DNA of 64,000 nucleotides from Bin80 sp026709335 (lineage in GTDB: Bacteria > Bacteroidota > Rhodothermia > Rhodothermales > Bin80). The notes under the pieces are model-generated. The model ran no database searches, was not told the origin of the DNA, and saw only the letters and a program-made list of their open reading frames with translations. The DNA is taken from positions 1,302,001 to 1,366,000 of the forward strand of contig OZ241385.1 in NCBI GenBank assembly GCA_965200825.1, given 5' to 3'. Positions 8,568-18,016 of this stretch are shown in pieces. The number at the start of each line of letters is the position of its first letter. Within the stretch, counting starts at the first letter, position 1. Made by a program: the position numbers and the translations under genes.

Positions 8568-9197
8568 ATGATGTTTACCCCGGGCGAACTTTTTAGTGAC
8601 TTGCCAGCAGCAAGTCCAGATAAAGACCCTATTACACAATTTGAGGAGTGGTTCCAGCTTGCGCGTACTGCAAACATCTATCTAGCAGAGGCCATGACCT
8701 TGGCAACGACTTCAAAGGATGGTTTTCCAAGTGCTAGAATCGTGTTACTCAAAAAAGTAAATCAGAAAGGATTCGTGTTTTTTACGAATTATGAGAGCCG
8801 TAAAGGAGTTGAACTGGAATCAAATCCGCGAGCAGCTCTGGTACTTCATTGGCCCGTATTGGAACGCCAAATTCGAATTGAAGGAACGGTAGAACGAATT
8901 AGCAAAGAGGAAAGTGCCACCTATTTTCAATCTCGCCCGAGAGGCAGTCGCATTGGAGCGTGGGCATCTCGTCAAAGCAGAGAATTAGGTGATCGTTCAG
9001 AGCTGGAAGAACGAATTCGCTACTACGAAGAAGAATATTCCGACCAAGAGGTTGACTTGCCTGCACACTGGGGAGGATTTCGAGTCATTCCTGAAAGAAT
9101 CGAGTTCTGGCAAGGTAGAGAAAGCCGTTTGCATGAACGCCTTGTGTTCACGAAACAACCTTCCGGCGATTGGAAGAGTCACCTGCTCTTTCCCTAA
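8568..9197 (+). CDS. pdxH: Pyridoxamine 5'-phosphate oxidase
   Basis: An FMN-dependent enzyme that oxidises pyridoxine or pyridoxamine 5'-phosphate to PLP, the last step of vitamin B6 synthesis and salvage. Seen: P-S-A-R-I-V-L-L-K near residue 55 and F-F-T-N-Y-E-S-R-K-G (FMN phosphate contacts), the Q-S-R block (here S-R-P-R-G-S-R-I-G-A-W-A-S-R-Q-S), P-x-H-W-G-G-F-R-V, and the signature I-E-F-W-Q-G-R-E-S-R-L-H-E-R. Length is 209 aa, usual for PdxH. The C-terminus ends L-L-F-P where most members end R-L-x-P, so the terminal substrate-loop arginine is replaced; activity is still likely. Two adjacent ATG codons (8568, 8571) are possible starts. Confidence 0.92.
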   Translation: MMFTPGELFSDLPAASPDKDPITQFEEWFQLARTANIYLAEAMTLATTSKDGFPSARIVLLKKVNQKGFVFFTNYESRKGVELESNPRAALVLHWPVLERQIRIEGTVERISKEESATYFQSRPRGSRIGAWASRQSRELGDRSELEERIRYYEEEYSDQEVDLPAHWGGFRVIPERIEFWQGRESRLHERLVFTKQPSGDWKSHLLFP

Positions 9198-9237
9198 TTG
9201 TATATGAATCGGAAGAGGCTGCACCCAACGGACAGAA

Positions 9238-11400
9238 CTAAAAGAGTTCCCAGGGATGTGCTTTCTCTTCTTCTAACCAGTCGGCACGTACGTTCAGCAG
9301 TTTTTCCTGTACTGAAAGAGTGTTGTCTACGGGCTCAGGTCTCATGTAATTGCCTTCTTTCGTGAGATATCTGGCTTTAACGGAATCCCGGAGATACGAT
9401 TCCAGTACGATATCTCGCAGATAGCGTACATATTCCCTGTCCTGAATAGGAAACAGGACTTCTACCCTTCGATTGAGATTTCGAGGCATTAGGTCTGCAC
9501 TCCCTAAATAAATCTCCTCATTCCCCCCATTACCAAAATAGTAGATGCGACTATGCTCCAGGAAGCGACTGACAATACTGATGATCCGGATGTTCTCACT
9601 TAATCCCGGAATTCCCGGCTTCAGGCAACATATTCCGCGAACAAGAAGATCTATCTTGACTCCTGCCTGCGATGCCTCATAAAGCAAACGAATCATCTTC
9701 TCATCCGTGAGGGCATTGGTCTTGAAAATCAAATATGCCTCTCGACCTGACTTCTGATGCTCGATCTCTCTGTGAATCAATTCGGTGAAACGCTTCCGGA
9801 GATTTATTGGAGCAACTAATAGTTTTTGATAATTTCGCTTCTCAGAGTAACCTGTTAAAAAATTAAACAAATCAGAAACATCTTCCCCGATCTTCGGATC
9901 AACAGTAAAGAAGCCTAGGTCCTCATATACATGTGCGGTAATACTGTTGTAATTCCCCGTGGAAAGATGTACATACCGCCGGATATAGCCCGCTTCCTTG
10001 CGAATCACCAGAGCAATTTTTGAGTGTGTCTTGAGCCCGATCAAGCCATAGATTACATGAACACCTTCTCGCTCCAAAATTCTTGCCCAACCAATATTGC
10101 TCGCTTCATCAAAACGAGCTTTCAGTTCAACCAATACTGCAACCTGTTTCCCGTTCTCTCTTGCTTTCATAAGAGCGCTTACAATCGGAGATTGAGGGCC
10201 TACGCGATACAATGTCATCTTGATTGCAAGCACATTAGGATCAGAAGCAGCGGCTTCCAGAAATTCAATCACAGGTGAGAATGAATCATAGGGATGATGT
10301 ACTAAATGATTCTGGGTTCTGACTGCTTTGAAAAAATCTCCATCACGTGTTTCAGGCTTGAGCCTTAAAGGGGTAAATGGTATAAACGGGGAATATTTGA
10401 GATCAAAGCGATCAATTCCTGATGCCGCATCCATCAGACTTTCAAGCCCCAGGGGGCCATTCACAACAACCACATCTTCTTCTCCGGCTCCCATGTTTTC
10501 GATCAAAATCTTGAGCACATGATCAGGCATATCTGCATTGACTGTGAGTCTCAATACAGAGCCAAGTCGACGTTGACGCACTCCTTGCTCCATGGTTTCC
10601 AGCAAATCATCTGCCTCCAATTCCTGAATGGTCATATCCGCATTTCGTGTTACTCTGAAGGGATATGCAGCCTCCACTTTCATGCCGGGAAAAAGCGATT
10701 GCAAGTTTGCTGCAATCACCTCCTCTACCCATACAAACGAAAAAATTCTCCGTATACTTCCATCGACCGAAGTAGTCCATGGCTCAGAAATGACAGACAT
10801 AAGCCGATCAATCGGTCTCGGAACCTTAACTCGGGCAAAACGCTCGCCTCCAAGCTCATCCTTTACAGTAACTGCCAAATTGAGACTCAGGTTTGAAATA
10901 TGCGGAAAAGGGTGGGATGGATCTACTGCAAGTGGGGTCAGAACAGGAAATATGGTTCGCTTATACTTCCTTGTTACTTCCTCCTTTTGAGAATCTGTTA
11001 AATCAGAATAGTTCAAAATTTGAATCCCTGCCGCCGACAGCTCGGGAATCATGGTTGACAGAAGGTATTCATGGGCTTCCTTCATAAGCGCGTTTGCACC
11101 CTCTCGCACAGCTAGAAGAATTTCAGTTGGGGTTTGCCCATCAATCGATAGATCTGTCGTACCACTGGCAACCTGCTTCTTGAGCCCTCCGATACGCACC
11201 ATATAAAACTCGTCGAGATTGGATCCGACAATCGAAAGAAATTTCAGTCGCTCCAATAATGGATTAGCTTCGTCCTTGGCTTCCTCGAAAACGCGATATT
11301 GAAAATCCAGTAAGCTGAGTTCCCGGTTATTGTACAGTGCTGGATCTTTGAGATCCGCCACATGTGATAGGGTATTCTCGGTAGCAGTTTCTTCACTCAT
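9238..11400 (-). CDS. ppk1: Polyphosphate kinase 1
   Basis: A 720-aa enzyme of the PPK1 family that polymerises the ATP gamma-phosphate into polyphosphate, usually membrane-associated. Four domains are readable: an N-terminal helical domain (Y-N-R-E-L-S-L-L-D-F near residue 23), the head domain, and two phospholipase-D-like domains. Seen: M-T-L-Y-R-V and L-K-T-H-S-K-I with the phospho-accepting histidine, H-L-S-T-G-N-Y-N, and in the last domain Y-L-G-S-A-D-L-M-P-R-N-L-N-R-R-V-E-V. Full family length; no lesion seen. It is convergent with pdxH (40 bp apart) and divergent from the TonB receptor at 11577. Presence of both PPK1 and PPK2 suggests polyphosphate is both stored and used for nucleotide phosphorylation. 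Confidence 0.96.
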   Translation of the reverse strand: MSEETATENTLSHVADLKDPALYNNRELSLLDFQYRVFEEAKDEANPLLERLKFLSIVGSNLDEFYMVRIGGLKKQVASGTTDLSIDGQTPTEILLAVREGANALMKEAHEYLLSTMIPELSAAGIQILNYSDLTDSQKEEVTRKYKRTIFPVLTPLAVDPSHPFPHISNLSLNLAVTVKDELGGERFARVKVPRPIDRLMSVISEPWTTSVDGSIRRIFSFVWVEEVIAANLQSLFPGMKVEAAYPFRVTRNADMTIQELEADDLLETMEQGVRQRRLGSVLRLTVNADMPDHVLKILIENMGAGEEDVVVVNGPLGLESLMDAASGIDRFDLKYSPFIPFTPLRLKPETRDGDFFKAVRTQNHLVHHPYDSFSPVIEFLEAAASDPNVLAIKMTLYRVGPQSPIVSALMKARENGKQVAVLVELKARFDEASNIGWARILEREGVHVIYGLIGLKTHSKIALVIRKEAGYIRRYVHLSTGNYNSITAHVYEDLGFFTVDPKIGEDVSDLFNFLTGYSEKRNYQKLLVAPINLRKRFTELIHREIEHQKSGREAYLIFKTNALTDEKMIRLLYEASQAGVKIDLLVRGICCLKPGIPGLSENIRIISIVSRFLEHSRIYYFGNGGNEEIYLGSADLMPRNLNRRVEVLFPIQDREYVRYLRDIVLESYLRDSVKARYLTKEGNYMRPEPVDNTLSVQEKLLNVRADWLEEEKAHPWELF

Positions 11401-11576
11401 GTTTCTAGTCCAACTTCTTGATTATTGAAAAAATCTACAAAATCTTGTAGCAAATAAATACGACAGATAATGAGTAACACAAATTTATAGATCTATTAAC
11501 ATACAGTTAACATCAAATCGCGTTCCATTGAATTAAAACTCTCCATAAGCACTCCTCTCTATCCTTAATTTTAATC

Positions 11577-14573
11577 ATGCCCTTTATCGGTAGTTTCCGC
11601 TTGATTGGCATTGCACCGATCTTCCTTCTGCTGATCTCCTCACAAGTCAACGCCCAAGTGGGCACGATTTCGGGCATCATTGTTGATGGCGAAAACGGCG
11701 AGAACCTCATTGGAGCTACAGCTGCGATTGATGGCTCCACTCTTGGCGATGCTACCGACCTGAACGGGAGATACGAATTTGCCGCCGAGCCTGGAACGTA
11801 TACAATGAAATTCTCTTACATAGGCTTCTCGACAGTTACAGTGAAGAATGTAGTGGTTGTCTCGGGAGAAATCACCAGACTTGAGATCGAGCTTCTCCCC
11901 GAAGCAATCTCCTATGGAGAAGTTATTGTAGCCGCAGATGTAATTGAAGGATCTGAAGCAGGATTGTTACGTGAACGTGCCCGGTCTGTCGCCGTCAGTG
12001 ATGCCATCAGCGCAGAAGCCATCAGCAGGTCGGGATCTGGCGATGCCGCCGCTGCTATGAGCAAGGTCACCGGAGCTTCCGTAGTTGGAGGTCGCTACGT
12101 ATATATACGGGGCTTGGGGGATCGATATGCCAACACGACTCTCAATGGATCTACGCTACCAAGTGCTGACCCGGATCGTAAGGCATTTCAACTGGACCTT
12201 TTTCCCGCAGCATTGCTGGACAATATTGTGACACTCAAAACATTTACACCTGATAAACCTGGTGATTTTAGTGGTGGATTGGTGGATGTGGCGACCAAAG
12301 CTTTTCCTGAGTCTTTCACGTTGCAACTGTCTGCGTCTCTCACCTATGACGATCAATCAAGCAGGATTGACAATTTTCTTTCTTATCCAGGCAGTAGCAC
12401 TGATTGGTTAGGTTACGATGATGGCCTTCGTGCATTACCCGATGTTTTGGAAAACAAAAACCCAGAGGATCAATTACCTCGAGAATCAGATCTTCGTGAT
12501 TTGCGCAGGGGAGTGACCAACGAGATCAGGGCAAATAGGGCGGATTCTCTGAACGCTTTTTCTCGGGCATTCAACGGCATTATGACACCAGCACTTACTT
12601 CTACACCAGTCAACCATAGCTTTTCTGCAGCCGCTGGGGGTAAAATGAATTTATTTGGTCGACCACTTGGAATAACAGGCAGCTTAACCTATGGCAGGAG
12701 CTATAGCTACTATGATGATGGTGTGTTCAGTCAATGGCGCTTGGTAGGGGGAGATGTAGCCTCCACTGAAAACCTGTCTAGTACAACATATTTTGGCCCA
12801 AACCCCGATCTTGATTTAATTACGCGGGCCGATCCAAAAGAAGCACCTTCTTTTGAGAATATTCAAAGTAGTGACGAAGTCAATTGGGGAACTTCGGCTA
12901 CGATAGCCTTCCAACCCCGTGACAATCACGAAATCGTTGCAACTGTTCTCCGTACTCAAAGCGGTTCAAGTAATTCTACCTCACTGGGGGGATTCCGCGA
13001 TCAAACGGGTGGTACAACATTTGTAACACGGACACTGAGTTATCAAGAACGTTCTTTGTATAGCCTTCAATTAAGAGGTGAGCATATACTTGGCCCTCTA
13101 CAAATTGAATGGAAAACATCCCTTGCAAATAATTCACAGGAAGAGCCTGATTTACGCTTCTTTTCCGGTACACAAAATGTCCGGGAAAGTGCTAGCAAAA
13201 TTGATACAACCTATTCACTAGGAGGCGGAAATGCCCCACCTCCTCAACGCTATTTTCGTGATCTGAATGAAGATAGCCACGGTGCCGTATTGGATATTAC
13301 GATTCCATTCCGTCAATGGTCTGGCCTCGCAACTCGCGTGAAGCTGGGAGGACGCTATGATTTTTCTGAGCGCGGATTCCGACAACGACGATTTGAATAT
13401 CACGAAGGCCGAGAGATTGACTATAGATACTTCAGAGGAGATGCACAGGCCTATTTCTCTGATCGCAATGTTGGCGTCCTAGATACTCTCCATGTAGGTG
13501 ATATTGTGGCCTATAACGCCGGGCTCTATATCCAAGAGAATTCTCCAGCCCGCTCCAATTACGATGCGACCCGTGATATCACAGCCGGGTACTTGATGCT
13601 CGAACTGCCTCTTACTCGCAAATTAAAAATCATCGGGGGCGCCAGACTGGAATCAACTCAGATCACATCTGAAAGTCATGATCAAACTCTCCCAGATTCA
13701 TTACGAGTAGGTGAACTGGATAATCAGGACTGGCTTCCGTCGATTAACGTGGTATATGCCTTAAGTGAAAACATGAACTTCCGCTTGGCCGCCACAAGAA
13801 CGATAGCTCGTCCCACATATCGAGAACTTGCCCCGTTTCAGAGTTTCAATTTTGTCGGGGGAGATGTTCAGGAAGGTAATCCGCTTCTGACTCGAACGCT
13901 CATTAGCAATTATGATGTTCGCTGGGAAATGTTTGCCCGTGCCGGGGAAATTGTTGCCCTGAGTGCATTCTACAAAATTTTTAAAGATCCGATTGAACGC
14001 GTCCTGCGTAACGTGGGAGAAGGGCGCTTCGTATCGTTCCAGAATGTGGATCATGCCAAGGTATTTGGTGCCGAGGTTGAAGCCCGAAAACGATTATCTG
14101 CCTGGACCTCATTACCAGTCCTTAAAAATCTTTCCGTTGGTGGCAATTTTTCATTGGTACGTTCTCAAGTAGATATACCTGAAGAAGAGATGGTCATTAT
14201 TCGCGCATCCGCTCCCAATGCCAGTAGTTCCCGCTCACTGGAAGGACAATCTCCCTTCTTATTGAACCTAAGTACCAGTTACGAAAACTATACCTCAGGG
14301 ACTGTTATTGGGCTCTACTATACTGTCTTTGGAGATCGACTTTTATCTGTCACAGAAGGTGCCACTCCTGACGTATTTGAAAAAGCCAGAAATGACCTTG
14401 ATGTAACTATTTCACAAGATCTTCCCGCGAATCTGCGACTGAAAATCAGCGCAAAAAACTTGTTAAAATCAGATGTGCGACAGATTCAAACTTTCAAAGA
14501 TCGAGTGTACGACTATATCTCCTACTCAAGATCCCGGACGATAGGAATCGGAATCAGCTATATCATTGACTAA
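11577..14573 (+). CDS. TonB-dependent receptor with carboxypeptidase-regulatory-like domain
   Basis: A 998-aa outer-membrane receptor. A signal peptide (residues 1-27, ending V-N-A-Q) is followed by a CarboxypepD_reg-like domain (G-T-I-S-G-I-I-V-D ... Y-E-F-A ... G-T-Y-T), then a plug domain with Y-V-Y-I-R-G-L-G-D-R-Y-A-N-T-T-L-N-G, and a C-terminal 22-strand barrel ending in an aromatic-rich strand (residues about 980-998). The plug's R-G-L-G-D-R-Y motif is typical of a receptor subgroup that also has the early alpha-helical 'SDAISAEAISRSGSGDAAAA' type segment. No SusD gene follows. Next comes a T9SS cargo gene 151 bp downstream, likely the same operon and possibly a secreted partner. The substrate is not identifiable from sequence; phosphate genes on both sides make a phospho-compound a weak guess. 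Confidence 0.92.
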   Translation: MPFIGSFRLIGIAPIFLLLISSQVNAQVGTISGIIVDGENGENLIGATAAIDGSTLGDATDLNGRYEFAAEPGTYTMKFSYIGFSTVTVKNVVVVSGEITRLEIELLPEAISYGEVIVAADVIEGSEAGLLRERARSVAVSDAISAEAISRSGSGDAAAAMSKVTGASVVGGRYVYIRGLGDRYANTTLNGSTLPSADPDRKAFQLDLFPAALLDNIVTLKTFTPDKPGDFSGGLVDVATKAFPESFTLQLSASLTYDDQSSRIDNFLSYPGSSTDWLGYDDGLRALPDVLENKNPEDQLPRESDLRDLRRGVTNEIRANRADSLNAFSRAFNGIMTPALTSTPVNHSFSAAAGGKMNLFGRPLGITGSLTYGRSYSYYDDGVFSQWRLVGGDVASTENLSSTTYFGPNPDLDLITRADPKEAPSFENIQSSDEVNWGTSATIAFQPRDNHEIVATVLRTQSGSSNSTSLGGFRDQTGGTTFVTRTLSYQERSLYSLQLRGEHILGPLQIEWKTSLANNSQEEPDLRFFSGTQNVRESASKIDTTYSLGGGNAPPPQRYFRDLNEDSHGAVLDITIPFRQWSGLATRVKLGGRYDFSERGFRQRRFEYHEGREIDYRYFRGDAQAYFSDRNVGVLDTLHVGDIVAYNAGLYIQENSPARSNYDATRDITAGYLMLELPLTRKLKIIGGARLESTQITSESHDQTLPDSLRVGELDNQDWLPSINVVYALSENMNFRLAATRTIARPTYRELAPFQSFNFVGGDVQEGNPLLTRTLISNYDVRWEMFARAGEIVALSAFYKIFKDPIERVLRNVGEGRFVSFQNVDHAKVFGAEVEARKRLSAWTSLPVLKNLSVGGNFSLVRSQVDIPEEEMVIIRASAPNASSSRSLEGQSPFLLNLSTSYENYTSGTVIGLYYTVFGDRLLSVTEGATPDVFEKARNDLDVTISQDLPANLRLKISAKNLLKSDVRQIQTFKDRVYDYISYSRSRTIGIGISYIID

Positions 14574-14724
14574 ATTCTGATCCCACATTATGTGGATCTG
14601 CCCAAAGCTTTCCCATACGGCTTACATACTCACGCGAATGCTCACATGTAGCCGGGCGGGAAATTCTATCGCTTTTCTAAGTGGCTACACTAACTAAAAC
14701 ACTTATAATTCACACTAAACCATT

Positions 14725-16479
14725 ATGCTAAAGTTTTTTACTCTCTGCGCAGCAGCATTTTTTTCATATGCTATAATTTCGATGGATGTTGTAGCACAAT
14801 CTGATGATGTGGAGGCCCGCCCTGAGGTGTCGGTAACGGATAGTGACATCAACACCGGTGATGAGGTCCGCTGGACATCCGATAATGTGTATATCCTGGA
14901 TGGGCTCGTGATCGTTGAAGATGGTGCTGAACTTCGTATCGATGCCGGTACTGTCGTGAAAGCGAACGAGGGGACGGGAACCGATGCTTCCGCACTCGTG
15001 ATCGCTCGTGGCGGAAAAATATTTGCCGAAGGTACACTGACCCAGCCCATTATCTTCACTTCAGTTCAGGACAATATCTCCAGCGATGATTTGCTCACCT
15101 ATGAAGATCGAGGACTCTGGGGAGGTATTGTTATTCTTGGCCATGCAACCACCAATAATCCTGGTGACGCCGCCGGTGACTACAAGGAGATTGAGGGAGT
15201 CAACGAACTCGTCCCCGATGGCGATACACGTGCAGAATACGGTGGGAGTAATGACAATGATAATTCCGGGGTCATTCGCTATGCCTCTATTCGTCATACA
15301 GGAATTAATATTGGCGAATCGGACGGCAACGAAATACAGGGCTTAACTCTAGGTGGCGTGGGAGATGGCACCGTCCTCGAATATATTGAAGTCTATGCCA
15401 GTGGAGATGATGGCGTAGAATTTTTTGGCGGCACCGTTGGCCTGAAGTACTTCGTGAGCGTCTTCAACTCTGATGATGCCGTGGACTGGGATCAGGGATG
15501 GCGTGGAAAAGGGCAATTCTGGTTCGTATTACAAGCTCCGGACAAAGCCGGCGCCGCTGCAGAACAGGATGGTGCAGGAGGTGATGAACACTTCAAACCT
15601 TATGCGATCCCAAGAATCTACAATGCTACCTATGTAGGTGCGGGATCAAATGCCTCTCCTGAATCAGATCGCGGAGAAATGCTCATGTTCCGGGACAATA
15701 CAGGCGGATTCTATCATAACTCGATCTTTACCCAGTTCAATACGGGTGAAGGAGGGCATGCAATCCAGATTGAAGACATCGATAACACTGGAGCCAAAAC
15801 CGAAGATAGCCGCCAGCGATTTGAAGCCGGAGATCTCGGCCTGACCCACAATATTTGGTGGGACTTCGGTGCAGGCGTGAACCCTCAAACTTGGATTGCA
15901 GGAAGTGATCTAGGCTTTGTGACCTCCATATTGGACTATCTTCTGGCCAACGAAAATGATACAGTGGACCCTCAACTTCGCGGAATTGAGCGTGGAACGA
16001 CGGGCACAGGTACGCTTGACCCAAGACCACACACCGGGAGCCCCGCATTTACAAATGCCAGAGCTGACTCCACAGATGACCCCTTCTTCACTGTAACCAA
16101 CTACATTGGAGCATTTGGTCGTACAAACTGGCTGGTTGGATGGACTGCCCTTGATGAACTCGGATACGTAGGTGATATTGCGACTTCAATTGAGCAGGTT
16201 GGCACCGAAATTCCCTCCGAAATTGTTTTGGGACAGAACTACCCGAACCCCTTCAATCCCAGTACCATGATTGAATTTAGCCTTGATCGGACGCAACATG
16301 TTACTTTGGGAGTATACGACCTCACAGGCCGCCAGGTAGCTCAACTAATCAACGCTCCAAAAACAGTAGGCACTTATCGTGTCATGTTTGACGGAAATCA
16401 ACTCGCAAGTGGATTATACATCTATCAGTTACGAACAGAGAACCAAGTACTGACCCGTAAGATGACGCTTATTAAGTAG
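14725..16479 (+). CDS. Secreted T9SS-sorted protein, probable beta-helix
   Basis: A 584-aa exported protein. A signal peptide covers about residues 1-25 (hydrophobic, ending V-V-A-Q). The body is rich in Gly, Asp and Asn with recurring short turns (G-T-V-V-K-A-N, G-T-L-T-Q-P-I-I-F-T, D-D-G-V-E-F-F-G-G), a pattern seen in right-handed parallel beta-helix or pectate-lyase-like folds. The last 80 residues form a Por secretion (type A) sorting domain: N-Y-P-N-P-F-N-P-S-T, a V-Y-D-L-T-G-R-Q-V segment, G-L-Y-I-Y-Q-L and a final K-M-T-L-I-K. It would be carried across the outer membrane by the type IX system. It sits directly behind the TonB receptor and is closed by a strong terminator at 16501-16540. 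Confidence 0.88.
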   Translation: MLKFFTLCAAAFFSYAIISMDVVAQSDDVEARPEVSVTDSDINTGDEVRWTSDNVYILDGLVIVEDGAELRIDAGTVVKANEGTGTDASALVIARGGKIFAEGTLTQPIIFTSVQDNISSDDLLTYEDRGLWGGIVILGHATTNNPGDAAGDYKEIEGVNELVPDGDTRAEYGGSNDNDNSGVIRYASIRHTGINIGESDGNEIQGLTLGGVGDGTVLEYIEVYASGDDGVEFFGGTVGLKYFVSVFNSDDAVDWDQGWRGKGQFWFVLQAPDKAGAAAEQDGAGGDEHFKPYAIPRIYNATYVGAGSNASPESDRGEMLMFRDNTGGFYHNSIFTQFNTGEGGHAIQIEDIDNTGAKTEDSRQRFEAGDLGLTHNIWWDFGAGVNPQTWIAGSDLGFVTSILDYLLANENDTVDPQLRGIERGTTGTGTLDPRPHTGSPAFTNARADSTDDPFFTVTNYIGAFGRTNWLVGWTALDELGYVGDIATSIEQVGTEIPSEIVLGQNYPNPFNPSTMIEFSLDRTQHVTLGVYDLTGRQVAQLINAPKTVGTYRVMFDGNQLASGLYIYQLRTENQVLTRKMTLIK

Positions 16480-16500
16480 GTAAACTCTCTATGTACACAG

Positions 16501-16540
16501 AAAATGCCGGGTTTCTCCCGCATGAGGAGTCCGGCATTTT
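16501..16540 (+). terminator. Rho-independent terminator after the T9SS gene
   Basis: AAAATGCCGG (16501-16510) is exactly complementary to CCGGCATTTT (16531-16540), with an inner CTCC/GGAG pairing (16515-16518, 16526-16529) and a following T-rich tail. It begins 21 bases after the stop of the T9SS gene. It also covers an apparent upstream start of the next gene, which argues for the later start at 16561. Confidence 0.88.
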
Positions 16541-16560
16541 CGTTTCTATTCCATTTCCCC

Positions 16561-17709
16561 ATGGCTTTAGCAAATCAGGAATCGTCAGGAATCCGCCGCC
16601 TTGCTCCATTTTTACCTTTGCTGGGACTGCTCGGAGTTCTATTCTGCTTTTTTGTCAGCCTGGAGCTTATGGGGACTTCCATGAAGCTCCTGGGTAAAGG
16701 GTTTGCAACGCAATTGATCGAAACAACGAGCAACCCTTTCGTAGCATTGTTTATTGGAATTCTTGCTACATCTCTCGTCCAAAGCTCATCAACGGTAACA
16801 TCTCTCGCTGTGTCTGCTGTGGCAGGTGGAGGACTTACTGTGGCCGGGGCAATTCCAATCGTTTTGGGGGCAAATGTTGGCACCAGTGTGACAAATACGA
16901 TTGTCTCTCTGGGGCATATTGGAAGAAAAGAAGAATTTGGTCGTGCCATGGGAGCTGCTACAGTCCATGACTTCTTTAACCTGTTGGCGGTTACCATCTT
17001 TTTTCCTCTGGAACTGATGTTTGGATTTCTATCCAAATCATCTGCCGCGCTCACAAAAGGGGTTACAGGCGTAGGTGGAACAGAATTATTTGATTTTGTC
17101 GGTCAAATGACTGCCCCGGTTGTAGATGGATTGGTTCGATTGATGCAAGATTCCGGCATACCCGTATTGATTCTTGGGATTCTTTTGTTGTTCCTCTCGT
17201 TACGCTATTTGGTTGTACTACTGCGCTCTCTATTTCTCGGGCGCTCTGAACGTCTGATTAACAAATACTTGTTTGGACCTGCTCCCATTGCCTTGGCATT
17301 TGGTACACTTGTAACCATTATGGTACAGAGTTCATCTATCACAACGTCCATTACGGTCCCGCTTGTTGGCGCAGGCATTGTCACAGTATCTCAGATTTTC
17401 CCTTTTGTTTTAGGCGCCAATATTGGGACAACCATTACTGCCTTGCTCGCTGCGCTTGTTCTATCAAGTGGAGGAGATGCACTAGGAATCGCTTCTTTGC
17501 AAGTAGCCCTCGCTCACTTGATCTTTAATTGTTGCGGTGTACTCGCTTTCCTACCTATTAAAAGGTTACGGAGGGTTCCTGTCATGATGGCCGAATATTT
17601 AGGTACACTCACCTTGAAAAACCGTGCCTGGGCTGCAGTATATCTTGCGTGTATTTTCTTTGTAATTCCGCTTATGATCATTTTCTTGGCCCGTGAACTG
17701 AATTTGTGA
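16561..17709 (+). CDS. Na/Pi cotransporter family protein
   Basis: A membrane carrier of the Na_Pi_cotrans (NptA/PF02690) family that couples sodium to phosphate movement across the inner membrane. Seen: two inverted repeats each bearing the Q-S-S-S motif: L-V-Q-S-S-S-T-V-T-S-L-A and M-V-Q-S-S-S-I-T-T-S-I-T, each followed by G-A-N-V-G-T or G-A-N-I-G-T. At least eight hydrophobic segments are visible. ATG 16561 gives 382 aa; an earlier in-frame ATG (16504) falls inside the terminator hairpin and adds a non-conserved tail, so I reject it. There is no PhoU domain. It fits with ppk1 and ppk2 in a phosphate-handling neighbourhood. Confidence 0.9.
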   Translation: MALANQESSGIRRLAPFLPLLGLLGVLFCFFVSLELMGTSMKLLGKGFATQLIETTSNPFVALFIGILATSLVQSSSTVTSLAVSAVAGGGLTVAGAIPIVLGANVGTSVTNTIVSLGHIGRKEEFGRAMGAATVHDFFNLLAVTIFFPLELMFGFLSKSSAALTKGVTGVGGTELFDFVGQMTAPVVDGLVRLMQDSGIPVLILGILLLFLSLRYLVVLLRSLFLGRSERLINKYLFGPAPIALAFGTLVTIMVQSSSITTSITVPLVGAGIVTVSQIFPFVLGANIGTTITALLAALVLSSGGDALGIASLQVALAHLIFNCCGVLAFLPIKRLRRVPVMMAEYLGTLTLKNRAWAAVYLACIFFVIPLMIIFLARELNL

Positions 17710-18016
17710 TATCACGGCACGCCGAAAGAGCCATACTTCTCTGAATCGGGAAGTTTATTGAATTGAACTTTACAGCATATCCTGACACAGACCGAGTTCG
17801 CTTTAATCTACTCGCGTGGATGTTTTTCGATATTCGTACCAGGATTCCATATAATTCAGTGTTTTCCCAGATGTCTTTTCATAATGTAGCGTCTATCCAG
17901 AAAATGCTTATTTGTGAATTTTCTAGACAGGCACTATATATTTCGTTACCATTTTCAGAGCACTTGTTGATTTTAGGCCCCTTTCTGCCCCTCTGACGGC
18001 AAACGTGATATAGACG
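17710..18016. other. Intergenic region, nothing recognised
   Basis: A 307-bp AT-rich stretch between the convergent transporter gene and the AlbA-type pseudogene. A 77-codon plus-strand frame (17763-17996) has no signal or family and is treated as chance. No terminator hairpin was found. Confidence 0.4.

Noticed and set aside
16504..16560. Upstream start for the Na/Pi transporter
   Set aside because: It falls inside a strong terminator hairpin and would add a tail not seen in the family.
17763..17996. A 77-codon plus-strand frame
   Set aside because: No signal, no family, and in a region with no promoter-like layout.
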